Origin: Nicotiana tabacum
Taxonomy: Eukaryota; Streptophyta; Magnoliopsida; Solanales; Solanaceae
NCBI RefSeq assembly: GCF_000715075.1
Contig: NC_134085.1
Span: forward strand, 135,050,060 to 135,114,059
DNA length: 64,000 nt
Reading direction: 5' to 3'
Part shown: positions 33,945 through 46,903 of the stretch, piece by piece
How positions within the stretch are numbered: the stretch's first letter is position 1
Layout: each line of letters starts with the position of its first letter
Translations under genes and position numbers: made by a program
The notes under the pieces: generated by a model
Seen by the model: only the letters and a program-made list of their open reading frames with translations
Database searches by the model: none
Told to the model about the DNA's origin: nothing

Positions 33945-35213
33945 GCAGAATGGCCTAAATAACACCTATACTTGTCCCACTTTGTCATGTCACTCCCCAA
34001 ACTTAATAATTTGTCAATTGAACACTTACACTCCTTCAAATTGTGTATAATAAACGCTTATGACATGAGGCCACCAGTACGTGTAATACAATCTCCTACA
34101 CGTGGGATGCCACGTCAAGAAAATTAAACCACGTAGGCTCCAGGTCAATTATTATGCCACATAAGAAAATAAAAGGGGAAATTATTATTATCTCTCCCAA
34201 ATCCAAATTCTCCCTTCAGTTTACACTTACCCCCTTAGTTAAGGTTTAGAAAGTATGAACCACTTCTGTCTCTCCCCTCTTTTCCGTCATCCTTGCTAGG
34301 ATTTTTATGTCCAAAGCCCACTTAAATCCTGTCTGCTTGACGATGATGATGTTACCGTGTTACCCCTGACCATGGACGAGATTGTTAGGCTTTACGAGCT
34401 CTTTTTGTCCAATTTAACTTTCAATTCTAAGCATGTCATTACTGACCTCACCATAATTGTCGGCGAACAGAGAGAACACGGTCAAGGCATCGCTGATGCC
34501 ATTTGTTCTCGCATTCTTGAGGTCCCAGTAGAACAAAAACTACCCTCATTCATAAACAAGGGTTGTTGGTATTTTTTTTTAAAATGGAGGAAATCAATGG
34601 CAGAATAAGGGATGTTGGTTTTCACCTCCAAATTTCAGAGATTAAAAATGGAGGAAAATCAATGGTGGCTCAGATCTATAATATTAAAGACAAGGCAAGG
34701 AATTGGAGACAGAAGAAAAAATTATCATCACAATATCATATTTTTGCAGCCTAGATAAAATTTTTATTTGTGTTTGAGATCAATTTTATTTGAGAACAGC
34801 TGATTGGGATGTAATCAAGCTGAGATTGTAAATATTTACTTGGAAGAAGAAGAAGGTACAGAGGGAACAAAAAGGGAGGGGGTGGGTACGGGAAGAACAG
34901 AAAGAGACATACCTTTTTTGCTTTTTTCTTCCTTTTTTTTTACTTATTTTATTTTCATTCTTATTTAATTAATTTTCCTTCTTATTTTAATTATTTCTGG
35001 TTCAAAATGTTTATATTCACGCTCATTATTCGTGTGAATTGCACTCACTTTGTCCAACTCAATCATTATGTTGTCACATGTGCTTGGTCAACGGTCAGAG
35101 AGGTTTAAATAATAGACTTTGATCAAGTTAAAGTGTCTGGATGAAAACAAGTGAAGTAGGAGGACGGACATGACAAAATGGGACAAGTATAAGTGTCATT
35201 TAGGCTATTCTGC
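33945..35213. mobile_element. Terminal-inverted-repeat element carrying a host gene fragment (Pack-type)
   Basis: The left end GCAGAATGGCCTAAATAAC and the reverse complement of the right end GCAGAATAGCCTAAATGAC match over about 50 bp (both continue CTATACTTGTCCCA / TTATACTTGTCCCA). Length is about 1.27 kb. No transposase is present. The flanks are an AGT tract on the left and a TTA tract on the right, so the target duplication cannot be read. The long inverted repeats and captured gene suggest a Mutator-like origin; the superfamily is not proven. Confidence 0.78.
34338..34550 (+). pseudogene. Captured fragment of a PCF11/PCFS4-like gene (CID domain)
   Basis: The plus strand encodes [40 protein letters not shown] and [18 protein letters not shown]. 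These match the N-terminal CTD-interacting domain of plant PCF11-type pre-mRNA cleavage factors, which bind the RNA polymerase II tail. About 70 residues are present; similarity ends abruptly after KLPS, near where an exon end would be likely. It lies inside the inverted-repeat element and lacks the rest of the gene. It is well conserved, but probably not translated as a useful protein. Confidence 0.85.

Positions 35214-35264
<51 letters not shown>
35214..35264. repeat. (TTA)n microsatellite
   Basis: About 17 uninterrupted ATT/TTA units begin right at the end of the inverted-repeat element. Confidence 0.95.
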
Positions 35265-35265
<1 letters not shown>

Positions 35266-36124
35266 AAATACGAAACTTTGTATATGATTTTATTCAAGCA
35301 TTTTTCTATGTAACATAATTACAAATTCGTGTACCTTTAATTAATTTCTAAAACAAAAATAAATGTACTTCAATCTCAAGCAAGTTAGCGTCAATAACTT
35401 TAATTTAACTTCTAATTATTTAAAATTTACTTTGAAAAATAGTAAAGAATCAATACTGAAAGGAACATTAGATATTAAGACAAAAATAAAACTTAACTTG
35501 TTAATAACGGAGAAATTAGTTGATCAATACAATAATGAATAGAAGACGAAATGAAAATCGTACGAAGTCGTTATTGCGGCAAAAACCACGAGTCGACCAA
35601 CCCCCAATAGTACATGGTTTATTTTGGTGCGTGCGACTCACCATTCCACAAATCTACACAACTACCCTTCACTTTATTCTGGGAAATTGGATAATTGGGA
35701 CCCTGCAGTTATAATTACAAAATTAAAAAAAAAAAAAAAAAGAATCTTAGTATTCTTAAAACATGCCATAAATACCCTTATTAAAGTATGAACAGAGGTA
35801 TTTCGTTTTCATCTGCGTATATTTAAGTGTGTGTAAGCATATTAATTTGATAATAAATTAAGTAAAAAGGGAATATAATTGCAGATTGTAAAGAATGGGG
35901 AGTGACCAACCATGAAAATTGTACAACCAACGAACACCCACAAGAGCTGTCTGGTAAGTACAAGCAAAGGATTAGAGAGAATCACGTCGCCAATTGCCAA
36001 AACAGAACAACTACTTAAATGTAAATTATTCAGCTTTTTCAAATATATACTTTTTATGGAAGAAGTTAAATAAAGTATGATTGAAACATCATAGGCAACA
36101 AATTGAAGCATATATAAAAAGAAA
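35265..36124. other. AT-rich intergenic sequence
   Basis: No gene or recognised repeat apart from an A run near 35730. It ends in AAAAAGAAA, the left target copy of the next element. Confidence 0.55.
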
Positions 36125-36998
36125 CGGCAAAGGGCCAAATATACCCTCTACTTTCAAATATTGTTTACCTGAACCCTTCGTTATACTATTGGGTTATCCA
36201 TACCCATATCATCATACTTTGGAACAAAAATAACCCCATTTTGGATGGAGTGCCACGTAGCAACACCAGATTAAAATGACCCATTTTTTTTTACCCAACC
36301 CATTTTACAAAAAATCCAGAACCCGAACCTTATTTTTATTTTTTAGTTTTTTTAAAGAATTTTTTTTTTTGTAAAACTTAAAAAAAATTGCAAAATATTT
36401 TCGTTTTTTAAACTGAGTAGATACTGAAAAGATTTTGCAAAAAAAAATTTAAAAACTGAAAAAATCATTTTTTTAACAAAATATATTTTTTTTTTGTAAA
36501 AACTGTAAAAACATATTTGTAAAAACTGAAAAAATTGTAAAAACTGGAATTTCTTTTTCAGTTTTTAACAAAATATTTTCGTTTTTTAAAAACTGAAAAA
36601 AATATTTCCAAAAAAATATTTTCGTTTTTGAAAAATGTTTTTTCTTTGTTTTTTAAAGATTTCCTTTTTGTAAAAACTGAAAAAACAAATTTGTATAAAC
36701 TGATTTTTTTTTGTAAAAAACAGAAAAAATATTTTCGTTTTTTAACAAAATATTTTCATTTTTTAAAAACTGAAAAAATTATTTTCAACAAAATATTTTC
36801 GTTTTTTAAAAAATATTGTTTTTCAGTTTTTTAAAAGAATTTTGTTTTGTAAAAACTGGAAAAACAAATTTGTAAAAACAGAAAAAAAAACATTTTTTGT
36901 TTTTTAACAAAATATTTTCTTTTTTTAAAAAACTGAAATTTTGAAAAAAAAACTGGAAAAAAATGAAAATAAGGGTCGGGTTGTGGGTTTTTTTAAAA

Positions 36999-37820
36999 CG
37001 GCAAAGGGCCAAATATAACCCTCTACTTTCAAATATTGTTTACATATACCCTTCGTTATACTATTGGGTTATCCATACCCCTACCGTCATACTTTGGAAC
37101 AAAACTACCCCTATTTTGAATGGAGAGCCACGTGGCAGCACCAAATTAAAATGATCTATTTCTTTTTTTTACCCAACCCATTTTACAAAAAACCCACAAC
37201 CCGAACCATATTTTCATTTTTCAGTTTTTTTAAAGAATTTTCTTTTTGTAAAACTTAAAAAACATTGCAAAATATTTTCATTTTTTTAAACTGAGTAGAT
37301 ACTGAAAAGATTTTGCAAAATAAATTGTAAAAACTGAAAAAATTGATTTTTTAACAAAATATTTTTTTTTGGTAAAAACTGAAAAAAATTGTAAAAATGG
37401 GAATTTTTTTTCATTTTTTTAAAAAATATTTTCGTTTTTTAAAAAGGGAAAAAAATATTTCCAACAAAATATTTTCGTTTTTGAAAATGTTTTTTTAGTT
37501 TTTTTAAAGATTTCCTTTTTGTAAAAACTGAAAAAACAAATTTGTATAAACTGAATTTTTTTTGTAAAAACAGAAAAAAAAAATATTTTCGTTTTTTAAA
37601 AAATGAAAAAATTATTTTCAACAAAATATTTTCTTTCATTTTTTCAGTTTTTAAAAGAATTTTGTTTTGTAAAAACTGGAAAAACAAATTTGTAAAAACA
37701 GAAAAAAAAATATTTTTTGTTTTTTAACAAAATATTTTCGTTTTTTAAAAACTGAATTTTTTTTAAAAAAAAAGTTGGAAAAAAATGAAAATAGGGGTCG
37801 GGTTGTGGGTTTTTTTAAAA
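36999..37820. repeat. Extra internal copy of the MULE-like left half
   Basis: It starts with the same CGGCAAAGGG end and runs to TTTTTTTAAAA, the junction before the next copy. It is preceded by the same TTTTTAAAA as the inner copy at 37821. It is either a tandem duplication or a second nested insertion that lost its right end. Confidence 0.78.
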
Positions 37821-38864
37821 CGGCAAAGGGCCAAATATAACCCTCTACTTTCAAATATTGTTTACCTATATCCTTCGTTATACTATTGGGCTATTCATAC
37901 CCCTACCGTCATACTTTGGAACAAAAATACCCCTATTTTGGATGGAGTGCCACGTGGCAGCACCAGATTAAAATGACCCATTTTTTTTACCCAACCCGTT
38001 TTACAAAAAACCCACAACCCGAACCATATTTTCATTTTTCAGTTTTTTTAAAGAATTTTCTTTTTGTAAAACTAAAAAAAAATTGCAAAATATTTTCGCT
38101 TTTTTAAATTGAGTAGATATTGAAAAGATTTTGCAAAACAAATTATAAAAACTGAAAAAATCGATTTTTTAACAAAATATTTTTTTTTTTTGTAAAAACT
38201 GAAAAACATTGCAAAAATTGGAATTTTATTTTAGTTTTTAACAAAATATTTTCATTTTTTAAAACTGAAAAAAATATTTCCAACAAAATATTTTCGTTTT
38301 TGAAAAATATTTTTTTTTAAATTTTTTAAAGATTTCCTATTTGTAAAAACTGAAAAAACAAATTTGTATAAACTGAATTTTTTTTTGTAAAAACAAAAAA
38401 AAAATCGTTTTTTAACAAAATATTTTCGTTTTTTAAAAACTGAAAAAATTATTTTCGTTTTTGAAAAATATTTTTTTTTTATTTTTTCAGTTTATAAAAG
38501 AATTTTGTTTTGTAAAAACTGGAAAACAAATTTGTAAAAACAGAATTTTTTTTTTGTTTTTATCAAAATATTTTTGTTTTTTAAAAAATGAAATTTTGAA
38601 AAAAAACTGGAAAAAATGATAATAGGGGTCGGGTTGTGTGTTTTTTTAAAAACGGGTCGAGTAATAAAAGAAATGAGTCGTTTTAATCTGGTGTTGCCAC
38701 GTGTCACTCCATCCAAAATAGGGGTATTTTTATTTCAAAGTATGACAGTAGGGGTATAGATAACCCAATAGTATGACGGTAGGGGTATAAATAGCCCAAT
38801 AGTATAACGAGGGGTACAAGTAAACAATATTTGAAAGTAGAGGGGTATATTTAGCCCTTTGCCG
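37821..38864. mobile_element. Inner MULE-like copy with its own 9-bp target duplication
   Basis: It is bounded by CGGCAAAGGG and CCCTTTGCCG and flanked by TTTTTAAAA on both sides (37812-37820 and 38865-38873). The equivalent position is unoccupied inside this inner copy itself (near 38640). It is therefore a same-family insertion into a same-family element. Confidence 0.85.
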
Positions 38865-39095
38865 TTTTTAAAACGGGTCAGGTAAAAAAAAGAAATGGGT
38901 CATTTTAATCTGGTGTTGCCACGTGTCACTCCATCCAAAATAGGAGTATTTTTGTTTCAAAGTATGACAGTAAAGGTATAAATAACCCAATAGTATGACG
39001 GTAGGGGTATAGATAACCCGATAGTATAACGAGAGGTACAAGTAAACAATATTTGAAAGTAAAGAAGTATATTTAGCCCTTTGCCGAAAAAGAAA

Positions 39096-39352
39096 TTGAT
39101 AACTTCATTAGTAATAAGAGGTGAAATTTGAATTGTTTACTGTTTATCAGGAAAATACGTAGAAAAAAGTAGTATAGAACAGTAAAAGTGAATAATAGGA
39201 AGAAAAAAATATTGTATATACAATTGGAAAATTTAGGTAAATTAAACGATAGAATTACACTTTTCTCAAAGTAACAAAAAATTAGCCCATTAGAGTTTCA
39301 TATCTTTTGGTGGGGCTTTATATATCTATCTATCTATCTATCTATATCTATA
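39096..39352. other. AT-rich flank with TATC microsatellite
   Basis: Non-coding. A TATC/TATATC tract occupies about 39321-39360 and merges into the Helitron-like 5' end. Confidence 0.6.
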
Positions 39353-40218
39353 TCTATATTATTATAAAAGTGGGAAGCTTTTAACTAAAAAGTTGAATTA
39401 CCTAAATGCCGTTCTTTTAAATACCTTATTTTTACCAATTTTTTTAAATAAACATCAAATTTATTTGAAGGGATGTGATGCTTCACATTAGTGCTAGTGG
39501 TGACTTTTCACAATTATTAAATCTAAAGGCAGACATTTTTGGCGGGCATATCAATTGAAATTATAAAATAAGAATGTAAACATAAATCCTAAATTTTAGA
39601 AAGGCAACTCAAATTAAAAAAGAAAAAAAATCATGGTTCTTGTTCATATGTATTTGGACTACAGTGCCTTCTTAACAGATAAATTTCTATGGACTTTTTC
39701 AACCCTTTTATTTCCCTTGAATATTGGCTTATGATTTGTGTGATAATGCAATCAGCATATAACGACCCTAGGAGTCATCGGGACCGGTTTACCTATAACT
39801 TCGACATGCAAATGCAACACATTTCATGAGTTAGTATTACCAACGGCTATATATTTTTCCTATGTCAGGTAAACTCCTACTATAATACATGGTGAGTTCT
39901 AATATGACTAATTCTTTAATCTATGTGAATTTTTATCTTTTTCAATTAATAATTATGTTACCTTTTTGAATGATTTCTTGGTAGTTATTTTGTTTTTAGG
40001 TTCTTATTTTAACCAGACAGTTTTGATTTTGATTTATTTACAAAGTGCTTAAATAATGTTCAAACACTGACGCGACAACTCCCATGGTACATTGTGAACT
40101 CTAATATGATTATTCAGTATATCTTTATTTCTGTCTAATTCAATTGATGATCGTGCTACTTCTTGAATCTCTTAGCATTCCTTGTTTATTTTTGATTTTT
40201 TAAAATCAAACAATTTTG

Positions 40219-40290
40219 GTAAGGTCTGCATACATATTACCCTCCCCAGACCCCACTTGTGGGATTACACTGGGTTGTTGTTGTTGTTGT
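40219..40290 (+). mobile_element. 5'-truncated TS-type SINE, 72 bp
   Basis: AAGGTCTGCATACA, CCCTCCCCAGACCCCACTTG and TGGGATTACACTGGG followed by (TTG)n match the 3' end of the Solanaceae TS SINE family as I know it. An 11-bp direct repeat AAACAATTTTG (40208-40218, 40291-40301) flanks it, typical of LINE-driven insertion. Confidence 0.85.
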
Positions 40291-40565
40291 AAACAATTTT
40301 GATTTTGATTTCTTTGACAAAGTTTTTGATTTAAAAAAAAAAAGAGAAGACAAATCTAACACTAACTGGGTAATTTAGGTTTTACCAAAGCTTGGTCTAT
40401 TCCGAACTAATTGATCAACTACGAAAGAAGTAATGGAATGATGCTATTTGATAATAAGATCATTGTGGATTCTATGGCGAACCTTTAAAAAAAAAACTAC
40501 TGCAAATAAGTAATAGCGGATTCTAAATCTTTCAGACATCATGCTGCACCTAATAGGAACTCTCT

Positions 40566-40984
40566 TGATGACTATACTTGTATGGGTCCAAATTTGACCG
40601 ACATCGACCTATGACGAGCACGACAAACGACCAAGTACCTTTGATTCGGCGTCCCAAGGGAGACGATCTTAGAGCGAAAGAAGAAACTGCACGACCCCTG
40701 TGGTAGTGTAATCCCATTAGGGGCCATTAAGAATATTCCGCCGAATATTCCCTGTATTTGGTTGCTTACAATTCCGAAGGATTTTTCTCTAGTATATAAG
40801 GGGGAAAAAAGACCTTGTAAGGGGGGAATTCTGGGAAACTTACCAATCTTGAATAAAAAGAAACTTTGCAACTCTCTTCCTTTTACCTATTATTATTCTA
40901 GAGATTATTATCTTCAGCTATAATTTACCCCTTCATCTTCGATTGATTTGTTCAAAAAGGTCTTAACATCTTTTGAGTCAAACA
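40566..40984 (+). mobile_element. 5' LTR of element C
   Basis: It ends GAGTCAAACA just before a PBS-like GGCGCC sequence. A TATATAAG box lies at 40793-40800. The start is uncertain (TGATGACT at 40566 is a guess). No matching 3' LTR was found. Confidence 0.55.
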
Positions 40985-41007
40985 ATTTGGCGCCATTTGT
41001 GGGGATT
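40985..41007 (+). promoter_or_regulatory. Primer binding site region of element C
   Basis: TTTGGCGCCATTTGTGGGGA directly follows the LTR, the same class of PBS as the Tat elements nearby. Confidence 0.65.
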
Positions 41008-41086
41008 TCTATAGCTGAAATCATAGTTCTCATCTAGATTCCTGAAAGTGATAATTACTTTTCTTCAAACCTCATAAAAACCAACA

Positions 41087-43148
41087 ATGGCGGGAAAGGA
41101 AACGAGGCTGAAGGCGGTAGCAGATGACTCGAATAATCTCCTGAACTCCCTCAACGAAGTCGGTAGAAAAGACAATGAGAATACAACACCAAGAGCTACA
41201 CTGGAGGGGGAGATCTCATCTCTTCCACACGGGGTTCTAACGATCTTGCGCGAAAGGGGAGCTTCAACATCCATGGTGGGGGAAGCACCACCAGCAGTCA
41301 AAAAGCTGCTAGAAGGATGGTTAACAAGTGCTTTGAGCAACATGCTCGAGAAACCCACTCAAGGAGATGTCGAAGACGTACCAACTACAGAAATCGCAGC
41401 TACCGTCGATGAGCCAAGCGCTACACGAGCAGGTGACACACATACTGTTACTAATGTAGGTGACGATGTACTTATGGCCATCCTAAAGAAAATGGAAGAG
41501 ATGAAAAACGAGAACAAAACACTACGCCACCAGATGAAGGAACATCAGGAGAGGGTCGACAAAATACCAGGTGCTCCGAAGCTATTACCAAAATACGAAG
41601 TGGGACGATTCGTCGAACAACCTTACAGCGAAGGGGCTGCTCCACACTCTATTCCAAAGACCTTCAAAATGCCGCCATACTTGAAAATATATGACGGTAC
41701 CACGGACCCGGAGGATCACTTAATCCATTATGTTATCAGAGTAAATGGCAATGATCTATCAAAAAAACATGTATCGTCTGTGCTGCTAAAGAAGTTCGGT
41801 GAGATCTTGACAGGAGGAGCATTGACATGGTACTCCCAGCTACCAGTACGATCGATATCGACGTTCGAAGAGATGGCGGATAAATTCGCCACCGCTAATG
41901 CAGAAGCGAAGAAGGCTGAGGCTAGGGTCAATGATATCTTCGCCGTCAGGCAAACGACAGGCGAGGGACTCCGGAATTTCCTGGCCCGATTCAACAGAGT
42001 AAGGATGAGTTTACCAAACGTGTCAGAAGGGATGTCAGTAGCAACCTTTCAAAATGGGTTAAACAGGAACGGGTCAAAGGTAACCAAAAAACTGCTTAGT
42101 AGACTCATGAAGTACCCCCTACCACATGGGAAGAGATCCACAACACCTATTGCGCCGAGGTGAGGGCAGACGAGGACGACCTAAACGGCCTGCTTCAACG
42201 ATTAACATCAGTCCAGGCCGAGACAAGGAGAGATCGACGTAACGACGGGCGAAGAGATCAACCACCATGTTTCAATCGCGAAAGACATCAGCCCTATATC
42301 CGAACATCCAACCCGCCCCATCTACGTCATGCGGACATCGCGCCACGACACGCTGCACCCCTCCGCAACGAAAGAGGTATGCCTCCACTACTATCTGCTC
42401 ATAATTTTTGTGTTTCCCCTTCAGAGATAGTGTACGCACTGGAGAAGTTGGGCACGAAGGTGCAGTGGCTGCAAAAGATGAAATCGGATCCAAGCACCAG
42501 GAGGTCGAACGTCCTCTGTGAATTCCACCAAGAAAGAGGACACAAGACCGAAGATTGCATAGGTTTGCAGCAAGAAGTAGTTAGGATGTTGAACCAGGGG
42601 TACCTGAAAGAACTGCTAAGCGATAAAGGAAGGGCTAACTTCGCTCGAGCGCGCAACCCATCTCAAGGGCCACCAAATCCACCATCACCAGCCCGTACCA
42701 TACAAATGATCATTAGTGGCGGCGATGACACGATAATCAACTATGTGAAGTTCACCACCATGCACAAACTCAAACGGACAGTCGCCCACGAACGATATGA
42801 TGACCTTGAAGATAGTATCATTTTCGATACGTCAGATACCGACGGTTTGTCTTTCCCTCACTATGATGCTTTGGTTATAACTTTACGCATCACTGATACC
42901 GATGTAAAAAGAATCATGGTGGATGACGGAAGTGGTGCGTGTATTGTTCACTCGAGAGTTCTCATGCAAATGAGGCTCGAGAATAAAATAATACCACATT
43001 TCATAACACTAACGAGTTTTAATAATGCAGTAGAGTGGACATCTGGAGAAATAGTGCTACCTGTCCTGGCAGAAGGGGTCACTCTGGAAACAACATTCCA
43101 TGTCATGAACCAGGAAACGGCCTGCAACGCCATCATAGGACGCCCAGA
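41087..43148 (+). pseudogene. Gag-protease of element C (Tat-type), no pol
   Basis: The ATG at 41087 opens a gag (YDGTTDPEDHLIHYV, GGALTWYSQLPVRS, FLARFNRVRMSLPNVSEG). The frame shifts near 42140 and continues to the zinc knuckle (LCEFHQERGHKTEDCIG) and protease (RIMVDDGSGACIVHSRVL) and ends at IIGRP near 43147. There the Tat sequence breaks off, before the usual Trp, and unrelated DNA follows. It is GC-richer than its surroundings. It is distinct from A, B and D in protease type (DDG). Confidence 0.88.
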
Positions 43149-43590
43149 GTAGCAGCTTTCGGACCCTAACTTTGGGTGGCTGCCTTCAGTCCAGTCGGAG
43201 ATTCCGAGGTAGTCCTGCAGGCGTCCGCAGGCCCCGGACGTTCTCTTCCATCTTTATATTCTGTTTTCATTTACTTCGGAGACAGATTGTATCTTTCTTT
43301 CCAGGCAATTGTTTGTAGTATTCGTAGATGGTCCGTGATATTGTGATACCAGTTCCGGGTAGAGATGTACTTGGTATTGCCGTACTTGTTTTTGGCTAAG
43401 TTATCAGATTACGTCTTCCACATGTCTTTAATTATTGTTAATATATCACTGTTGAACGTATGTTGTTTTAAACTATTAAAAAGGGCTAGATAAAAGAGTT
43501 AGTGAATCTATAATACTCGGCTTGCCTAGCTTTCACGAGTAGGCGCCATCACGACTCACAAGGGTGGAAAATCTGGGTCGTGACATATAT
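43149..43590. other. Unrelated retroelement-like fragment joined to element C
   Basis: Non-coding, ending GGTCGTGACATA near 43585, a phrase seen at LTR ends of Solanaceae chromoviruses. The family is not certain. The break with element C is sharp at about 43148. Confidence 0.4.
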
Positions 43591-43913
43591 ACCAGGAATA
43601 TCATCTATAAGAAAGTATTAGGTAAGATATGTTTCATTACATGTTTGTACCTTTTAAAAACAAAGAAAGTAAAAAAAATCATATGTTTTTTTTATTTGAG
43701 TAGATTCACACGATATTCAATCATCTTGACCTCGATAAATAAGTCATCATACAATTATCCACATTAATAATTTATGAAAACACATACTTTATTTTTTTTA
43801 TCTAAGTATAATTATTTGCTTAAAGTTTTATTTTAAAAATATTAATATTATTTTACTAAAAAGTATACTAAATGACTTGAAATATACGAGCAACGCACGT
43901 GCAGATAAACTAG

Positions 43914-45431
<1,518 letters not shown>

Positions 45432-46087
45432 TGAGCACCCCAATTTTCTATTGAGCAAACGAAGCAAGGACATGACTACACGGAATCAAAATCGAAGCCA
45501 GGAGCCTCTTGCATCAAGGCCAGGCCCGAGTAAAACACTTGCCTTCGGAGCCACCGAGACCATACCCCCCAGGTATGGTTCGAGTTCCGAGACACCGGAG
45601 AACATTACCTAACGACTACGCACGATTAACAAAGGGCCGTGATATCCGTGTCCAACTGGATGTCACGACGTGAATCTCGGCCCGTATCAGCGGTAGATCA
45701 GTGATTAGCAAAGAGGAAGATTTTTATTTTTTTTACAGCTGTACTTAGGGTAAAACTCTCCTGCTATATAAAGGAGAAGCTGATTATTCATTAGACACAT
45801 TGTAACATGCATACCAAAGCAATATACATCTATTTTTCTCTGTTTCTAAAGGTTGTTCAAAGTTCTTGTTTTGGTTCATAAGTTCTTCATAAACTTTAGT
45901 TCGGAATCGAAGGCGAGCTTCTTGTTAAGCCTTTAACCGAGCTCGGATTCAATATCATCATTGGTTTGATTATTTACTCCATCTTTTATTTGCTTATTTA
46001 ACGTCATAAATCATTTGTATTGAATTAGCCCACGTATCCTTAAAACCACATATAAATTAAATTTTTATCCATTTTTAAGGGTAAACA
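45432..46087 (+). mobile_element. 5' LTR of element D
   Basis: The suggested span is TGAGCACCCC to GGTAAACA. TATATAAAGG lies near 45775. The PBS follows. The start base is inferred since no partner LTR is in the window. Confidence 0.6.
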
Positions 46088-46088
46088 G

Positions 46089-46109
46089 TTTGGCTCCCCC
46101 CGTGGGGCT
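46089..46109 (+). promoter_or_regulatory. Primer binding site region of element D
   Basis: TTTGGCTCCCCCCGTGGGGCT directly follows the LTR. It is a diverged member of the TGGCGCC-type sites of the other elements here. Confidence 0.55.
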
Positions 46110-46200
46110 AAGGATAATAGTGGTAGTTTGATACAAATTTCCATAACACACTATATTTTACGCTTGTTCTTTAAGATTTTAATTTTAGATCTGCCTAAGG

Positions 46201-46903
46201 ATGTCGAACTCTCAGTCTGCTCACTTCAATGTTGATATTGAGTCTGGCGATCATGGTGAAAACAACAATATAACACCTAGCAACGAGGTGCCTCTTGCTG
46301 ATCCCAACGGAGCCCCATTCGCAGACCCAATTGATGCCAACTCGTATGTGTCCATCGACGCCAACCTGTCAACCAACACTGAGAATAACGCTCGTGGAGG
46401 AGCCCGACCAACGACTCGAGGTACGCCCGAAGGTGAAGGCGACGAGATTAATTTGCGGGTGATCTTCGAAATGTTACAAGCTCAACAGGTGCCGATAACA
46501 TAACTGCAGAACCAAAGCTGCACCCCAGCAAAGTTCAGCCCGAACAATCCCGAGAAAACACCCGAAGGAATGAGCAAGTCACGGAGAGGCCGGGTAAAGC
46601 TGAGCCCGGGACCAACCCTGAAATCATTAAGATGCTTGAGGAACTAACAAAGCGGGTGGAATCAGGGGAAAAGAAAATTGAGTCCGATTACAAAAAGTGG
46701 AAACTTATAATTTCAGAGTTGATTAAATCCTAGCAGCGCCCCCGATATTGAAAGGCCTGGACTTCAACAAATTTATCCAAAAGACTTTCCCCCTGAGTGG
46801 AGCACCGAAGCCAATCCCGAAGAAGTTCCGTATGCCCGAAATATCGAAGTATAATGGAACCACAGATCCAAATGAACATGTGACCTCTTACACGTGTGCC
46901 ATC
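46201..46903 (+). pseudogene. Gag N-terminal part of element D
   Basis: It starts MSNSQSAHFNVDIESGDHGE, an Asn- and Ser-rich beginning like A's gag. It is interrupted by a stop at 46501 and a frame change. It resumes with MKGLDFNKFIQKTFPLSGAP and KKFRMPEISKYNGTTDPNEH, the gag core start. The reading is cut at 46903 by insertion E. Confidence 0.82.

Larger units (their letters stand above)
36125..39086. mobile_element. Nested MULE-like non-autonomous element, 9-bp target duplication
   Basis: The ends are CGGCAAAGGGCCAAATATA... and its inverse ...TATATTTAGCCCTTTGCCG, with inverted similarity extending roughly 190 bp. The exact 9-bp direct repeat AAAAAGAAA flanks it (36116-36124 and 39087-39095), as expected for Mutator-like transposition. 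The interior is poly-T/poly-A with no coding capacity. It contains two further left ends (36999, 37821) and one further right end (38864). Confidence 0.88.
39353..43913 (+). mobile_element. Helitron-like element with SINE and retroelement fragments inside
   Basis: The 5' end is TCTATATTATTATAAAAGTG preceded by A. The 3' end is CTAG followed by T, with the palindrome GCACGTGC at 43895-43902 seven bases before CTAG. These are the Helitron rules: TC...CTRR, subterminal hairpin, insertion between A and T, no target duplication. No Rep/helicase gene is present. Inside are a TS-like SINE tail and element C. Confidence 0.65.

Noticed and set aside
33909..35264. AGT and TTA tracts as target duplication of the Pack-type element
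   Set aside because: The two tracts are different trinucleotides, so no exact duplication can be read from them.
36125..39086. Many Phe/Lys/Asn-rich open frames on both strands
   Set aside because: They come from T- and A-runs inside MULE-like elements and have no domain or start context.
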